Shown here: positions 32,888 to 43,980 of the stretch, piece after piece
Numbering within the stretch: the stretch's first letter is position 1
Layout: each line of letters begins with the position of its first letter
Assembly (NCBI RefSeq): GCF_030268885.1
Contig: NZ_BSSA01000008.1
Location: 62,001-126,000, forward strand
Direction: 5' to 3'
Source of the DNA: Kitasatospora phosalacinea
GTDB lineage: Bacteria; Actinomycetota; Actinomycetes; Streptomycetales; Streptomycetaceae
Length of the DNA stretch: 64,000 bases
Made by a program: the position numbers and the translations under genes
The notes under the pieces: generated by a model
The model's database searches: none
What the model was told of the DNA's origin: nothing
Seen by the model: the letters and a program-made list of their open reading frames with translations, nothing else

Positions 32888-33628
32888 ATGGCCGGACGGA
32901 TCGTGTACCGGGACGCGCAGGGGCGCGTCCTCACCGAGGAGGACTTGCGCGCAGTCACCGGGCGGGTCCGGTGGGAGCTAGTCGGGGACGAGGCGGTGCC
33001 CGCCGAGGCCAGGCGGCTGCACCGGGAGGGCCGGGAGGCGGGCGGGCGCGGCGCGTACGAGTCGGCGCTGGCGCTGCTGGAGCAGGCGTGGACGCTCGCC
33101 CCGCAGTGGCCGTACCCGGTGTACGACGCGGCCTTCACCGTGCTGCTGCAGGGCGCCCCCGTCCGGGCCGAGGAGTTGTACGCGCGGGTCGACCGACTCG
33201 CCCCGCGCGGCTTCTTCACCTGCAAAACCACGCTGGACGTGCTGCGCCGCGAGCTGCGCGGCGAGCTGTTCGACGGGTTCAGCCGGGCGTTCGTGCAGTT
33301 GGAGTGGGTGGAGGACCCGGCGGCCAAGCGCGCGGCGCTGCACAGCATAACCACCCGGTTCCCCGGGTTCCCCCCGGCCTGGAACCAGCTCTCCCAACTG
33401 CTGACCGACCACGCCGAGCGGGCGGCGGCCGTCGAGCGGGGGCTGGCCGGCGACCCGGACCCGGAGACCCGGGGCGCGCTGCTGATCAACCGGGCCCTGC
33501 TGCTCAAGCGCACCGATCCCGCCGCGACGCTCGCCGCCCTCGGCCTGCTCGCCCTCGACCCGGACTCCACCCTGGGCACCGAGACCGGGGCGAAGGTCGT
33601 CCTGGCCCAGCTGGTCCGCTTCGAATGA
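32888..33628 (+). CDS. Tetratricopeptide-like protein of unknown function
   Basis: A 246-residue soluble protein. After a short N-terminal strand region (AGRIVYRDAQGRVLTEEDLRAV) the chain is helical with TPR-like pairs: ALALLEQAWTLAPQWPYPVYDAA, AEELYARVDRLAPRGFFT, and NRALLLKRTDPAATLAALGLLALDPDST. TPR solenoids bind proteins; no catalytic residues are apparent. I chose ATG 32888 because GGGGGTGG precedes it and TACCCT (32848-32853) gives a short leader. An in-frame ATG at 32873 is the alternative. The ATG-rich 5' end makes the start uncertain. Confidence 0.65.
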   Translation: MAGRIVYRDAQGRVLTEEDLRAVTGRVRWELVGDEAVPAEARRLHREGREAGGRGAYESALALLEQAWTLAPQWPYPVYDAAFTVLLQGAPVRAEELYARVDRLAPRGFFTCKTTLDVLRRELRGELFDGFSRAFVQLEWVEDPAAKRAALHSITTRFPGFPPAWNQLSQLLTDHAERAAAVERGLAGDPDPETRGALLINRALLLKRTDPAATLAALGLLALDPDSTLGTETGAKVVLAQLVRFE

Positions 33629-33641
33629 CCGGGCGGCGCGG

Positions 33642-35306
33642 CTACGCGGTGGCGGCCGCCGCCGCGCGGCCCGCGGCGCGGCCGGAGAAGAGGCAGCCGC
33701 CGAGGAAGGTGCCCTCCAGGGAGCGGTAGCCGTGGACGCCGCCGCCGCCGAAGCCCGCGGCCTCGCCCGCCGCGTAGAGGCCGTCCAGGACGGTGCCGTC
33801 GGCGCGCAGCACCCGGGAGTCGAGGTCGGTCTGCAGGCCGCCGAGCGACTTGCGGGTGAGGATGTTGAGCCGGACGGCGATCAGCGGGCCGGCCTTGGGG
33901 TCGAGCAGCCGGTGCGGGCTCGCGGTGCGGATCAGCTTGTCGCCGAGGTAGCGGCGGGCCCCGTGGACCGCGGTCACCTGGAGGTCCTTGCTGAACGGGT
34001 TGGCGATCTCGCGGTCGCGGGCCTCGATCTCGCGGCGCAGCGCGGCGCCGTCGAGGGCGGGGGCGTCGCCCTGCCGCTCGTTCATCCCGCGGACCAGCTC
34101 CTCCAGGGTGTCGGCGACCACGAAGTCGGGGCCGTGCCGCTTGAACGCCTCGACCGGGCCGGTGGCGCCGGGCAGCGCGCGGCCGAGCACCTGGCGGATC
34201 GAGCGGCCGGTGAGGTCGGGGTTCTGTTCGGAGCCGGAGAGGGCGAACTCCTTCTCGATGATCTTCTGGGTGAGCACGAACCAGGTGTGCTGGTAACCGG
34301 TGCGCATGATGTGTTCGAGGGTGCCGAGGGTGTCGAAGCCGGGGAACAGCGGGACGGGCAGCCGCTCGCCGGTGGCGTCCAGCCAGAGCGAGGACGGGCC
34401 GGGCAGGATCCGGATGCCGTGCCGCGCCCAGATCGGGTTCCAGTTCTCGATGCCCTCGGTGTAGTGCCACATCCGGTCACCGTTGACCAAGTGGCCGCCC
34501 GCGGCCCCCGCGACGTCCAGCATCAGCCCGTCGACGTGCGCGGGGACGCCGGAGAGCAGCTTGGCGGGCGGGGTGCCGAGCCGCTCGGGCCAGGCGGCGC
34601 GGACCTTGTCGTGGTTGCCGCCGATGCCGCCGGAGGCCACGATCACGGCCTGGGCGCGCAGTTCGAAGTGCCCGGCGACCTCGCGGGAGCTGGCCTCGCC
34701 GCGCTGCACGGCGGACGGGGCGAGCACCTCGCCGCTGACGGTGTCCAGGCTGCCCCCGCTCGCGGCGAGGCCGGTGACCCGGTGCCGGAAGCGCAGTTCG
34801 ACCCGTCCGGCCCTCACGGCCTCGCGGACCCGGCGGGCGAAGGGCTCGACGAGGCCGGGGCCGGTGCCCCAGGTGATGTGGAAGCGCGGGACGGAGTTGC
34901 CGGGTCCGGAGGCCAGCAGTCCGCCGCGCTCGGCCCAGCCGACCACCGGGAACAGCCGGACGCCCTGCCCGTGCAGCCAGGCGCGCTTCTCCCCGGCCGC
35001 GAAGTCGACGTACGCCTCGGCCCAGCGGCGCGCCCAGGCGTCCTCCTCGCGGTCGAACCCGGCGGTGCCGAGCCAGTCCTGCCAGGCGAGGTCGCGGGAG
35101 TCCTTGATCCGCATCCGGCGCTGCTCGGGCGAGTCGACCAGGAACAGGCCGCCGAAGGACCAGTGCGCCTGCCCGCCGAGGGACCCGGCGGGCTCCTGGT
35201 CGAGCAGCAGCACCTTCCGTCCGGCGTCGGCGAGTTCGGCGGTGGCGACCAGGCCGGCGAGGCCCGCTCCGATCACGATGGCGTCGGCGTCGGCGTCGTA
35301 GGCCAT
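33642..35306 (-). CDS. FAD-binding dehydrogenase (fumarate reductase/KstD-like flavoprotein)
   Basis: A 554-residue FAD-dependent dehydrogenase. The dinucleotide-binding motif IVIGAGLAGLVATAELA is at about residues 11-27, followed by VLLLDQEPAGSLGGQAHWSFGGLF, the loop typical of the FAD-binding 2 family (blocks VLLLDQEPAGSLGG and QAHWSFGGLF). Near the C-terminus, YAAGEAAGFGGGGVHGYRSLEGTFLGG forms the second FAD contact (blocks YAAGEAAGFGGGG and SLEGTFLGG). Relatives include fumarate reductase flavoproteins and 3-ketosteroid delta-1-dehydrogenases; the substrate here is not clear. AAGGA precedes the ATG. No partner subunit is adjacent. Confidence 0.9.
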   Translation of the reverse strand: MAYDADADAIVIGAGLAGLVATAELADAGRKVLLLDQEPAGSLGGQAHWSFGGLFLVDSPEQRRMRIKDSRDLAWQDWLGTAGFDREEDAWARRWAEAYVDFAAGEKRAWLHGQGVRLFPVVGWAERGGLLASGPGNSVPRFHITWGTGPGLVEPFARRVREAVRAGRVELRFRHRVTGLAASGGSLDTVSGEVLAPSAVQRGEASSREVAGHFELRAQAVIVASGGIGGNHDKVRAAWPERLGTPPAKLLSGVPAHVDGLMLDVAGAAGGHLVNGDRMWHYTEGIENWNPIWARHGIRILPGPSSLWLDATGERLPVPLFPGFDTLGTLEHIMRTGYQHTWFVLTQKIIEKEFALSGSEQNPDLTGRSIRQVLGRALPGATGPVEAFKRHGPDFVVADTLEELVRGMNERQGDAPALDGAALRREIEARDREIANPFSKDLQVTAVHGARRYLGDKLIRTASPHRLLDPKAGPLIAVRLNILTRKSLGGLQTDLDSRVLRADGTVLDGLYAAGEAAGFGGGGVHGYRSLEGTFLGGCLFSGRAAGRAAAAATA

Positions 35307-35412
35307 GCGGGGCGTCCTTCCAGACCTGGCTCGGGGGTGCCATGATCCTCCGGCCTGCGGGCCCCGCGGTCAACCCACCGGTAACTTCCGGGGCTCCCGG
35401 GGCCCGGAAAGG

Positions 35413-35446
35413 CGGCAGCCCCCGCCGGGCCGGGCGGGGGCTGCCG
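35413..35446 (-). terminator. Terminator of the extracellular nuclease gene
   Basis: A 14-bp perfect stem (35413-35426 with 35433-35446, CGGCAGCCCCCGCC) closes on a 6-base loop 13 bases past the stop codon. Confidence 0.8.
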
Positions 35447-35459
35447 GGTGCGGGGGCCG

Positions 35460-37913
35460 TCAGGGCTTGACCCGGACCACCTGCGGGTCGTGGTCGGAGG
35501 CCTGGGCGGCGAACTCGCTGTTGACGTGCACCACGTCGTAGCGCACGTGCTGCGGCTTGAACGCGTCGCTGACCAGGATGTGGTCGAGCACCTGCGAGTT
35601 GCCCTGGTAGACGTACGAGTAGCGCTCGCTCTCGGGCAGGTCGTTCACCAGGTCGCGCAGCACGCCGTCCTTGGTGAGGGTCTGCAGCGCGGGCGAGAAC
35701 TGGTAGTCGTTGAAGTCGCCGAGCGAGACGATCCGGGCGCCGGGGTCGGCCGCGAGCAGCTTGGCGACGAACGCCTGCTCCAGGGTGGCCTGCTTGACGC
35801 GCTGCACCTCGGAGGAGCGGGTCGGGGCCTGGAAGCGGCTGTCGACGCCCTGGTCGCCGCCCTTGCTGTTGAAGTGGTTGGCGATCACGAAGACCGGCTT
35901 GTTGTGGAAGCTGAACTGGCCGACCAGCGGCTTGCGGCTGGAGTTCCACGCCTCGTCGTTCGGGGCGATCCGGCCGGGCGAGGCGGTCAGCGCGGTGCGC
36001 TTGCCGGTGCCGGTGACGTCCACGGCGGTGGTGGCGGTGCCGCCGGGGATGTCGGTGAAGGAGACCCGGTCGGGGTTGAACAGGAACACCTGGCGGATGT
36101 TGCCGCCGGGCTCGCCGCCGTCCTTGCCGTCCACCGGGTCGATCGAGCGCCAGTCGTAGGACGGGCCGCCGGCCGCCCTGATCGCCTCGACGAAGGTCCG
36201 GACCGTCTCCGAGGCGTCCACGGTGCCGTCGTTGACGGCGCCGTTGTCGTCCTGGATCTCCTCCAGGGCGACGATGTCGGGCGAGCGCAGGTTGGTGACG
36301 ACGCCCTTGGCGAGCTCGGCGAACTTGGCGGCGCCGTCGCCCGGGTCGAGGTTCTCCACGTTGTAGGTGGCGATGGAGAGCTCGCTGGGCAGCGCCCGGT
36401 CGGCGACCTCGGGCTGCAGGCCGTTGTCCTTCACCGTGCCGAGGGTGTTGGCGGCGATGGTGTAGCCGCCGAACTGGTTGTAGTCGAGCGGGCCGGTGGT
36501 GGCGCCGGTCAGCTCGTCGCCGACGTTGGCGACCGGGAACGGCACCTCGGTCAGCGGCGGCAGCGACTGGACCATGATCCGGCCGCTGTTGGGCCGGTCG
36601 TAGCCGAGGTAGACCACGCCGCCGCGGCCGGTCCGCGGGTCGGCCGAACTGGCGTCCACCCACAGCTCGTTGTACTTGTCGGTGGCCTGCACCACCGGCA
36701 CGTCGGCGACCTGGACGTTCATGCCCTCCAGCGACTCGTAGAAGTCGAGGGCGTACTTCGCCGGGTCGAGCGGCAGCGCGTCGATCGAGCCGCCGCCCGC
36801 GTCGGGGGCGTAGGCGGCCGGGATGTTCGCGGCGTCCAGCACGACCGGCGCGGGCACCGGGTTGCCGGAGGACAGCACGGTGGTCTTCGGGCCGGTCAGC
36901 TCGGTGACCGACTGCGAGCCGCCCGAGCTGTTCGGGTAGTACTCGCTGACCTTGCCGGTGACCAGCACCGAGTCGCCGACCTTCACGGCCGGGGCGGCGG
37001 AGCCGGTGTAGACGAACAGGCCCTCGCTGGTGGCCGGGTTCGCGTCCGGGTTGGGGTCCTGGATCCAGAAGCCCTTGGTGCCGTACCCGCGCACGCCGGT
37101 GACCACGCCCGGGACGTTGGTGACGGTCTGGCCGTTCTTCGGCGAGACGCGGGTGGTGCCCTGGACGTCGTGGATCCGCAGGTCGCCCGGGACGGGCGGG
37201 GTGGTCGGCGGGGTGGTGGGCGGGGTGGTGGAACCGCCGCCCGCGCTCTCGCCCCTGGAGTTGGTCGGCGTCGGGTCGCCCGCGGTGAGGTCCGCGGCGT
37301 TGTCGTCGGTGTCGGCGAGCGAGGCGCCGCGCGCCACCGAGGCCGTGTTGGATGCCCCGGCTATCGGGCTGCCCTCGCGGACCACGGCGGTGCCGAAGCC
37401 CACCAGGTCGACGATCCGCGGGTCGGCCGCGCAGTCCGCGGCGGTCTTGCAGGTCAGCGCGGCGGTGCCGTTGACCAGTGCGACGGTGCCGCTGGTCGCC
37501 GAGAGCGCCAGGTTGCCGCTCGCGTCGGCGGCCGGCAGCGCGACGGTGCCGCCCGCGCCCGCCCCCTCCGCGACCAGGTAGCGCCCGCCCGGGGCGACCG
37601 ACCCGCTCAGCGCGGTCACGCCCCACTGGCTGGAGGCGCTCGGGCTGCCCGGCAGGTACTGCACGCTGTACCCGGACAGGCCGAAGGCCGCACCGGACGG
37701 GTTGCCCAGCTCGATGAAGTCGTTCTTCAACGTCGCGCCGGAGTTGCCGCCGCCGCCGTACACCTCGGCGATCACCACCCCGGTGGACGGCGCGGCGAAC
37801 GCGCCCGGCAGCGGGACGGCCACCAGGGACGCGGCGACCGCGGCCGTCGAGGCGACGCGCAGCAGGGTGCGGCGGGAGCGGTGGGAGCGGCGGGCGGGAG
37901 TGGGGCTGGGCAC
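35460..37913 (-). CDS. Secreted ExeM/NucH-type endonuclease with lamin-tail domain
   Basis: An 817-residue exported nuclease. A basic signal peptide (SHRSRRTLLRVASTAAVAAS, twin Arg) ends near residue 40. A lamin-tail-like beta domain follows (VVIAEVYGGGGNSGATLKND at 47-66), then an OB-fold/YhcR-like region starting LRIDH-type at about 245 (seen as LRIHDVQGTTRVSP). The endonuclease/exonuclease/phosphatase domain covers about 500-817. Catalytic blocks are ATYNVENLDPGD, VALEEIQDDNGA, ANHFNSKGGD, SLGDFNDYQFSP and the final SDHDPQVVRV. It would degrade extracellular DNA for phosphate and nucleosides. GTG start with AAGGAG upstream. It has its own promoter and terminator. Confidence 0.93.
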   Translation of the reverse strand: MPSPTPARRSHRSRRTLLRVASTAAVAASLVAVPLPGAFAAPSTGVVIAEVYGGGGNSGATLKNDFIELGNPSGAAFGLSGYSVQYLPGSPSASSQWGVTALSGSVAPGGRYLVAEGAGAGGTVALPAADASGNLALSATSGTVALVNGTAALTCKTAADCAADPRIVDLVGFGTAVVREGSPIAGASNTASVARGASLADTDDNAADLTAGDPTPTNSRGESAGGGSTTPPTTPPTTPPVPGDLRIHDVQGTTRVSPKNGQTVTNVPGVVTGVRGYGTKGFWIQDPNPDANPATSEGLFVYTGSAAPAVKVGDSVLVTGKVSEYYPNSSGGSQSVTELTGPKTTVLSSGNPVPAPVVLDAANIPAAYAPDAGGGSIDALPLDPAKYALDFYESLEGMNVQVADVPVVQATDKYNELWVDASSADPRTGRGGVVYLGYDRPNSGRIMVQSLPPLTEVPFPVANVGDELTGATTGPLDYNQFGGYTIAANTLGTVKDNGLQPEVADRALPSELSIATYNVENLDPGDGAAKFAELAKGVVTNLRSPDIVALEEIQDDNGAVNDGTVDASETVRTFVEAIRAAGGPSYDWRSIDPVDGKDGGEPGGNIRQVFLFNPDRVSFTDIPGGTATTAVDVTGTGKRTALTASPGRIAPNDEAWNSSRKPLVGQFSFHNKPVFVIANHFNSKGGDQGVDSRFQAPTRSSEVQRVKQATLEQAFVAKLLAADPGARIVSLGDFNDYQFSPALQTLTKDGVLRDLVNDLPESERYSYVYQGNSQVLDHILVSDAFKPQHVRYDVVHVNSEFAAQASDHDPQVVRVKP

Positions 37914-38042
37914 CGTTGCGGGGCTCCTTCGTGGCAGGACCGAAGCCCGGGCGCCGCACTGGGGCCGCCCGGGTGGCGTTGAGGGTTCGTCAGGAGGCTG
38001 GCTGCCAGGGCCGGTCCGGGCGTCCGGACGGACCTGTCGGGC

Positions 38043-38095
38043 TACTCGCGTAGATCCACGTCCAGAAGATACGCGCGTAGAAGTTGACGCGACAA
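38043..38095 (-). promoter_or_regulatory. Promoter and repeated element of the nuclease gene
   Basis: On the minus strand TTGTCG (plus 38090-38095) and TATCTT (plus 38066-38071) form a -35/-10 pair with 18-base spacing. The element TACNCGCGTAGA occurs twice on the plus strand, at 38043-38054 and 38070-38081. The second copy contains the perfect palindrome TACGCGCGTA and overlaps the -10; the first lies near the start of transcription. Its 27-bp periodicity suggests a regulator site. Confidence 0.5.
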
Positions 38096-38126
38096 GGGTG
38101 TGGGCGTGAACAGTTCGCTACGTGCG

Positions 38127-38158
38127 AGGAGGGGCGCCCCGACCGGGACGCCCCTCCT
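38127..38158 (-). terminator. Terminator of the nickel/cobalt permease gene
   Basis: AGGAGGGGCG (38127-38136) pairs with CGCCCCTCCT (38149-38158), 14 bases after the stop codon. Confidence 0.7.
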
Positions 38159-38172
38159 GGCTGCTGCGACCG

Positions 38173-39288
38173 CTACGCCTGTTCGCCGCCCAGGGCCGCC
38201 TGCTCGCCGCGCAGGCCCGCCGACCACTTCTGCTCGACCCGGCCGAACTTCCAGAACGCCATCGCCCCGGCCCAGGTCACCACGAACAGGCCGACGATCA
38301 CGTAGCCCACCAGGTTCAGGTCCAGCGAACCGATCCAGCCGATCGGGCCGCCGGTGACCTCCAGCTTCTCCGCGAGCAGGCCGATCAGCTCGATCACGCC
38401 GATCACCAGCGCCACGACCACCGACAGGCCGGTCACCGTCAGGTTGTAGTAGATCTTCCGGACCGGCTTGGAGAACGCCCACTCGTACGCGAAGTTCATG
38501 AACGAGCCGTCGATGGTGTCCAGCAGGCTCATCCCCGCCGCGAACAGCACCGGCAGCACCAGCAGCGCGTACCAGGGCAGCGAGAACGCGGCCGCGCCGC
38601 CCGCCAGCACCAGCAGCGAGACCTCCGTCGCGGTGTCGAAGCCCAGCCCGAACAGCAGCCCCACCGGGTACATGTGCCACGGCTTGGTGACCGCCCGGGT
38701 GACCCGTCCCAGGATCCGGTTCAGGAACCCGCGCCGGTCCAGCTGCCGCTCCAGCTCGGCCTCGTCGAAGTCGCCCTGGCGCATCCGCCGGAACACCTTC
38801 AGGATCCCGTTGAACGCCCCCAGGTTGATCAGGCCGATCAGCACCAGGAAGGTCCCCGAGACGCTGACGCCGATCAGCCCCGTCACGTCGTGCAGCGTCG
38901 AGTCGTCCGACTCCACCTGCCCCGCCAGCGACCGGATGCCGAACGCCAGCAGCGCGCACAGGCCGAACACGATGGAGGAGTGCCCGAGCGAGAACCAGAA
39001 CCCCACCGAGAGCGGACGCTTGCCCTGCCCCATCAGCTTCCGGGTCGTGTTGTCGATCGCCGCGATGTGGTCCGCGTCGAAGGCGTGCCGCATCCCCAGC
39101 GTGTACGCCGTCAGCCCCATCCCGGCGCCGAACACCTGCCCGCCCACGTCGTAGTGCTGCGGCGCGATCACCGCGAGCAGGGTGACCCACCCCACCACGT
39201 GGAGGAGCAGGACGAACCCGCCCATCCCGGCGAGCCGTATCCACTCCTCCCGCGTGAGCCGGTCGCGCAGACGACTGGGCGCTGCCAT
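38173..39288 (-). CDS. Nickel/cobalt permease (NiCoT, HoxN/NixA family)
   Basis: A 371-residue membrane transporter of the NiCoT family, which takes up Ni2+ and/or Co2+ with high affinity. The signature R-H-A-x-x-x-D-H-I is GMRHAFDADHIAAIDN near residue 70. A second family motif is GFWFSLGHSSIVF near 100, and a third is LLFGLGFDTATEVSLL near 215. About eight membrane helices are present. The start at 39288 is preferred because GAGGGAAG precedes it and the upstream frame is promoter DNA. A near-consensus Nur box lies upstream, so repression by nickel is likely. A urease lies 21 kb away in this window and needs nickel. Ni versus Co preference is not resolved. Confidence 0.93.
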   Translation of the reverse strand: MAAPSRLRDRLTREEWIRLAGMGGFVLLLHVVGWVTLLAVIAPQHYDVGGQVFGAGMGLTAYTLGMRHAFDADHIAAIDNTTRKLMGQGKRPLSVGFWFSLGHSSIVFGLCALLAFGIRSLAGQVESDDSTLHDVTGLIGVSVSGTFLVLIGLINLGAFNGILKVFRRMRQGDFDEAELERQLDRRGFLNRILGRVTRAVTKPWHMYPVGLLFGLGFDTATEVSLLVLAGGAAAFSLPWYALLVLPVLFAAGMSLLDTIDGSFMNFAYEWAFSKPVRKIYYNLTVTGLSVVVALVIGVIELIGLLAEKLEVTGGPIGWIGSLDLNLVGYVIVGLFVVTWAGAMAFWKFGRVEQKWSAGLRGEQAALGGEQA

Positions 39289-39352
39289 GGGACTTCCCTC
39301 CGGTGGTGACGGGGTCGGGGCGCTGAGCTGGGCCATCCTTCCGCTTATCGGG

Positions 39353-39375
39353 ATGCAATTGCAAGTTATGTGCAA
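39353..39375. promoter_or_regulatory. Nur box upstream of the nickel permease
   Basis: TTGCAA-GTTAT-GTGCAA (39359-39375) matches the published Streptomyces Nur box pattern tTGCaa-N5-ttGCAA with one difference, and a further half-site ATGCAA (39353-39358) adjoins it. It lies 65-87 bases before the permease start codon, in the promoter zone. Nur is the nickel-responsive Fur-type repressor of Streptomyces. Confidence 0.75.
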
Positions 39376-39464
39376 CTACGAGCGGGGGGCGTGCGACCCC
39401 CGCGCCACCGGGCTGCCGCGTCGACTGTTCGGAAAGCTTCCTGACGGTTCGTGGGCCGAAGTCC

Positions 39465-39494
39465 TTGACCCGGACGAATGGTCCAGTCCAATCT
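39465..39494 (+). promoter_or_regulatory. Chitinase promoter with DasR-like operator
   Basis: TTGACC (39465-39470) and CAATCT (39489-39494) form a -35/-10 pair with 18-base spacing. Between and over them lies AATGGTCCAGTCCAAT (39477-39492), matching the DasR site consensus ACTGGTCTAGACCAGT at 12 of 16 positions. DasR, the GlcNAc-responsive repressor, controls chitinase genes in Streptomyces. Confidence 0.65.
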
Positions 39495-39587
39495 AGGTGA
39501 CGCGCTCACCCCAGGCGCGCAGGCTCCCACCTGGTCCCCACGGCCGCCGCACCTACCGGACAACCCCACTTCTCCGGAGGTTCCTCC

Positions 39588-41915
<2,328 letters not shown>

Positions 41916-41930
41916 CGCCCCGTCACCGAC

Positions 41931-41973
41931 CGGCGGCCCGCCGCACCTTCCCCATGGGTGCGGCGGGCCGCCG
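41931..41973. terminator. Bidirectional terminator after the chitinase gene
   Basis: A 17-bp perfect stem (41931-41947 with 41957-41973, CGGCGGCCCGCCGCACC) closes on 9 bases between convergent genes. Confidence 0.85.
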
Positions 41974-41978
41974 CCGTC

Positions 41979-43841
41979 TCAGTCCGGCAGGGCGAGCAGC
42001 AGCCGGGCCTCCGCGCGCAGGCGCAGGCCGAGGCGGTCGGTCCAGAAGACCTCCTCCTCGCCCGGCCCGACCCGGTCCGGGGCGAGCCAACTCCCCAACA
42101 GGGCACGGTGTTCCGCGGGCAGCGGGCGGCCGATCCGGCACAGGACGGCGAGGGCCCGGGCACCGGGCCAGGTGGGGCGGAACTCGTCGAGCAGGAGCGG
42201 GACGGCGCGGGCGGGGTCGCCGGTGATCCGCCAGAGCGCCTCGGCGGCGTCGATCCGCTGCATCGGGTGCCCCGACGTCAGGTAGCGCTCCACCAGGGGC
42301 AGCAGCGGCGCGGCGGCCGGGCCGAGCAGGGCGGCGTCGGGCAGGCAGCCGCCGCGCTCGGCGAGCCGGGTGGCGAGCAGGCGCAGCGCGGGCTGCGGGT
42401 CGGCGCCGAGGCGGGCCGCGGCGACGGCGGCCGCGGGTGCCAGGTCGGCGTCCTCGTCGGCAGCCGACTCGCGCAGCGCGTCGAGGAGTTCGGGGTCGCA
42501 GTGACCGGATTCGGCGAGCCGGTGCAGGAGTCTGCGGCTGGGGCAGCTGCGCACCAGCCGGGTCAGTTCGGGCAGTAGCGCGGCGGTGTCCGCCGGGGTG
42601 AGGACGTCGAGCAGTTCGTCGGCGGCGCCGCGGAGGACGCCGTCGTACGGGGAGCGGTACGGGGCGAGGGCGCGACGGCGCAGCGCGGGGTCGTCGGTGC
42701 GGGCGGCCAGGGCGTCCAGCGCGGCCGGGGCGGGGTCGGGGACGAGGTCGAGCAGGCGGGTGTCGCCGGTGCGGGCGAGCAGGAGTTGGGCGGGCCCGGC
42801 GATCCGCGGGTCGGGGTCGGTGACGTGCGGCAGCACCGCGGCGACGGCGGGGCCGGGGTCCGGGGTGCGGGCGGCGTGGTCGGCGAGGCCCTGCAGCACG
42901 GTCATCCGCCAGTACCACTCGCGCTGGTGCGGCAGCGCGGCGACCAGCAGCGCGACGGTCCCGGCCACCCGGCCGGGCCAGCGGGCGGCCAGCCGCAGGG
43001 CGCGGCGGGTGCCGCGGGCGTCGTGGTCGCCCGCCGCGATCCAGGCGGCCGCGGCGGCACGGGTGGCCGCCGGATCGGCGTCGAGCACCCGCTGCACCCG
43101 CTGGTCGGCGTTGCCGACGCCGGGGAACCACTCGCCCCACACCAGCCGGAACGCCGGATCGCCGCCGTCCGCCACCAGCACCTCCAACAGGCCTGCCGGG
43201 TCAGGGAGTTCGGCGTCCTCCAGCAGCAGGAGCGCGGCAGTGGCCCGGACGGCGGGCTCCGCGTCCGCCAGCGCCGCGCGCAACCGCCCGCCCGGGTCGG
43301 CCTCCAGGAAGCTCAGCACCGTCAGCGCCTCGGCCCGCACCTGCGGCGCCGGATCGCACCGGTGGCGGTCCTCCAGCGCCGCCACCGCGAGCGGCCGCGA
43401 CTCCCCCGCCGCCCACCGCGCCACCCGCACCACCTGCCGCCGCACCTCGGCGTCCGCGTCCCCCAACAGGTCCAGCAGCCAGGGCAGTTCGGCGGCAGCA
43501 CCGGCCCGACCCGCCACGACCTCCTCGTGTCCGGTCTCCTCCTCGGCGTACAGGTACGCCTCCTCGGTGCCGCCGGTCGCCGCGATGAACTCCAGCAGGT
43601 CGGCACGCCGGTGCCGGGCGTGCACGGCGGCGTGCGCCAGGTACGGGACGGCGGCGACGGCCGCCGAGGAGACGGTGCCCTGGTGCAGGGCCCGTCCGAA
43701 CAGCTCGCCGAGCGCCGCGCCGACCACCGCCGCGTCCTCGTCGTACAGCGCCCGGATCCAGCCGGGCACGCCACCGGCCGACCCGTAGGAGTGCTCCAAC
43801 GAGAGCCAGTCGACCAGGTGCAGTTCCTCGGGAGGCCTCAT
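41979..43841 (-). CDS. HEAT-repeat protein
   Basis: A 620-residue soluble protein built of HEAT-like repeats. Recognisable units are LLGDADAEVRRQVVRVARWAA, DPAPQVRAEALTVLSFLEAD, ALADAEPAVRATAALLLLED and HPMQRIDAAEALWRITGDP. The N-terminal part (LVDWLSLEHSYGSAGGVPGW) and the following SSAAVAAVPYLAHAAVHARHRR resemble a family of Streptomyces HEAT proteins of unknown role. No catalytic motif, signal or membrane segment is visible. It converges on the chitinase gene. Scaffold or regulatory binding is the likely kind of function. Confidence 0.82.
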   Translation of the reverse strand: MRPPEELHLVDWLSLEHSYGSAGGVPGWIRALYDEDAAVVGAALGELFGRALHQGTVSSAAVAAVPYLAHAAVHARHRRADLLEFIAATGGTEEAYLYAEEETGHEEVVAGRAGAAAELPWLLDLLGDADAEVRRQVVRVARWAAGESRPLAVAALEDRHRCDPAPQVRAEALTVLSFLEADPGGRLRAALADAEPAVRATAALLLLEDAELPDPAGLLEVLVADGGDPAFRLVWGEWFPGVGNADQRVQRVLDADPAATRAAAAAWIAAGDHDARGTRRALRLAARWPGRVAGTVALLVAALPHQREWYWRMTVLQGLADHAARTPDPGPAVAAVLPHVTDPDPRIAGPAQLLLARTGDTRLLDLVPDPAPAALDALAARTDDPALRRRALAPYRSPYDGVLRGAADELLDVLTPADTAALLPELTRLVRSCPSRRLLHRLAESGHCDPELLDALRESAADEDADLAPAAAVAAARLGADPQPALRLLATRLAERGGCLPDAALLGPAAAPLLPLVERYLTSGHPMQRIDAAEALWRITGDPARAVPLLLDEFRPTWPGARALAVLCRIGRPLPAEHRALLGSWLAPDRVGPGEEEVFWTDRLGLRLRAEARLLLALPD

Positions 43842-43968
43842 GACCGCCGGAGCGTAGCGGGGAGCGCCGACAGCACCCGCGCCGCAGGGGTTGGGGTCCG
43901 CATGGGGCGCGCTTGGTGAAACCGTGAACCGGCTGGGAGGCGGCTGGGAGCTCGGTGAGGACGTACCT

Positions 43969-43974
43969 TACGAT
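43969..43974 (+). promoter_or_regulatory. -10 box of the leaderless esterase gene
   Basis: TACGAT ends 6 bases before the GTG at 43981, which favours that codon over the upstream ATG at 43891. Confidence 0.5.
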
Positions 43975-43980
43975 CATCGG

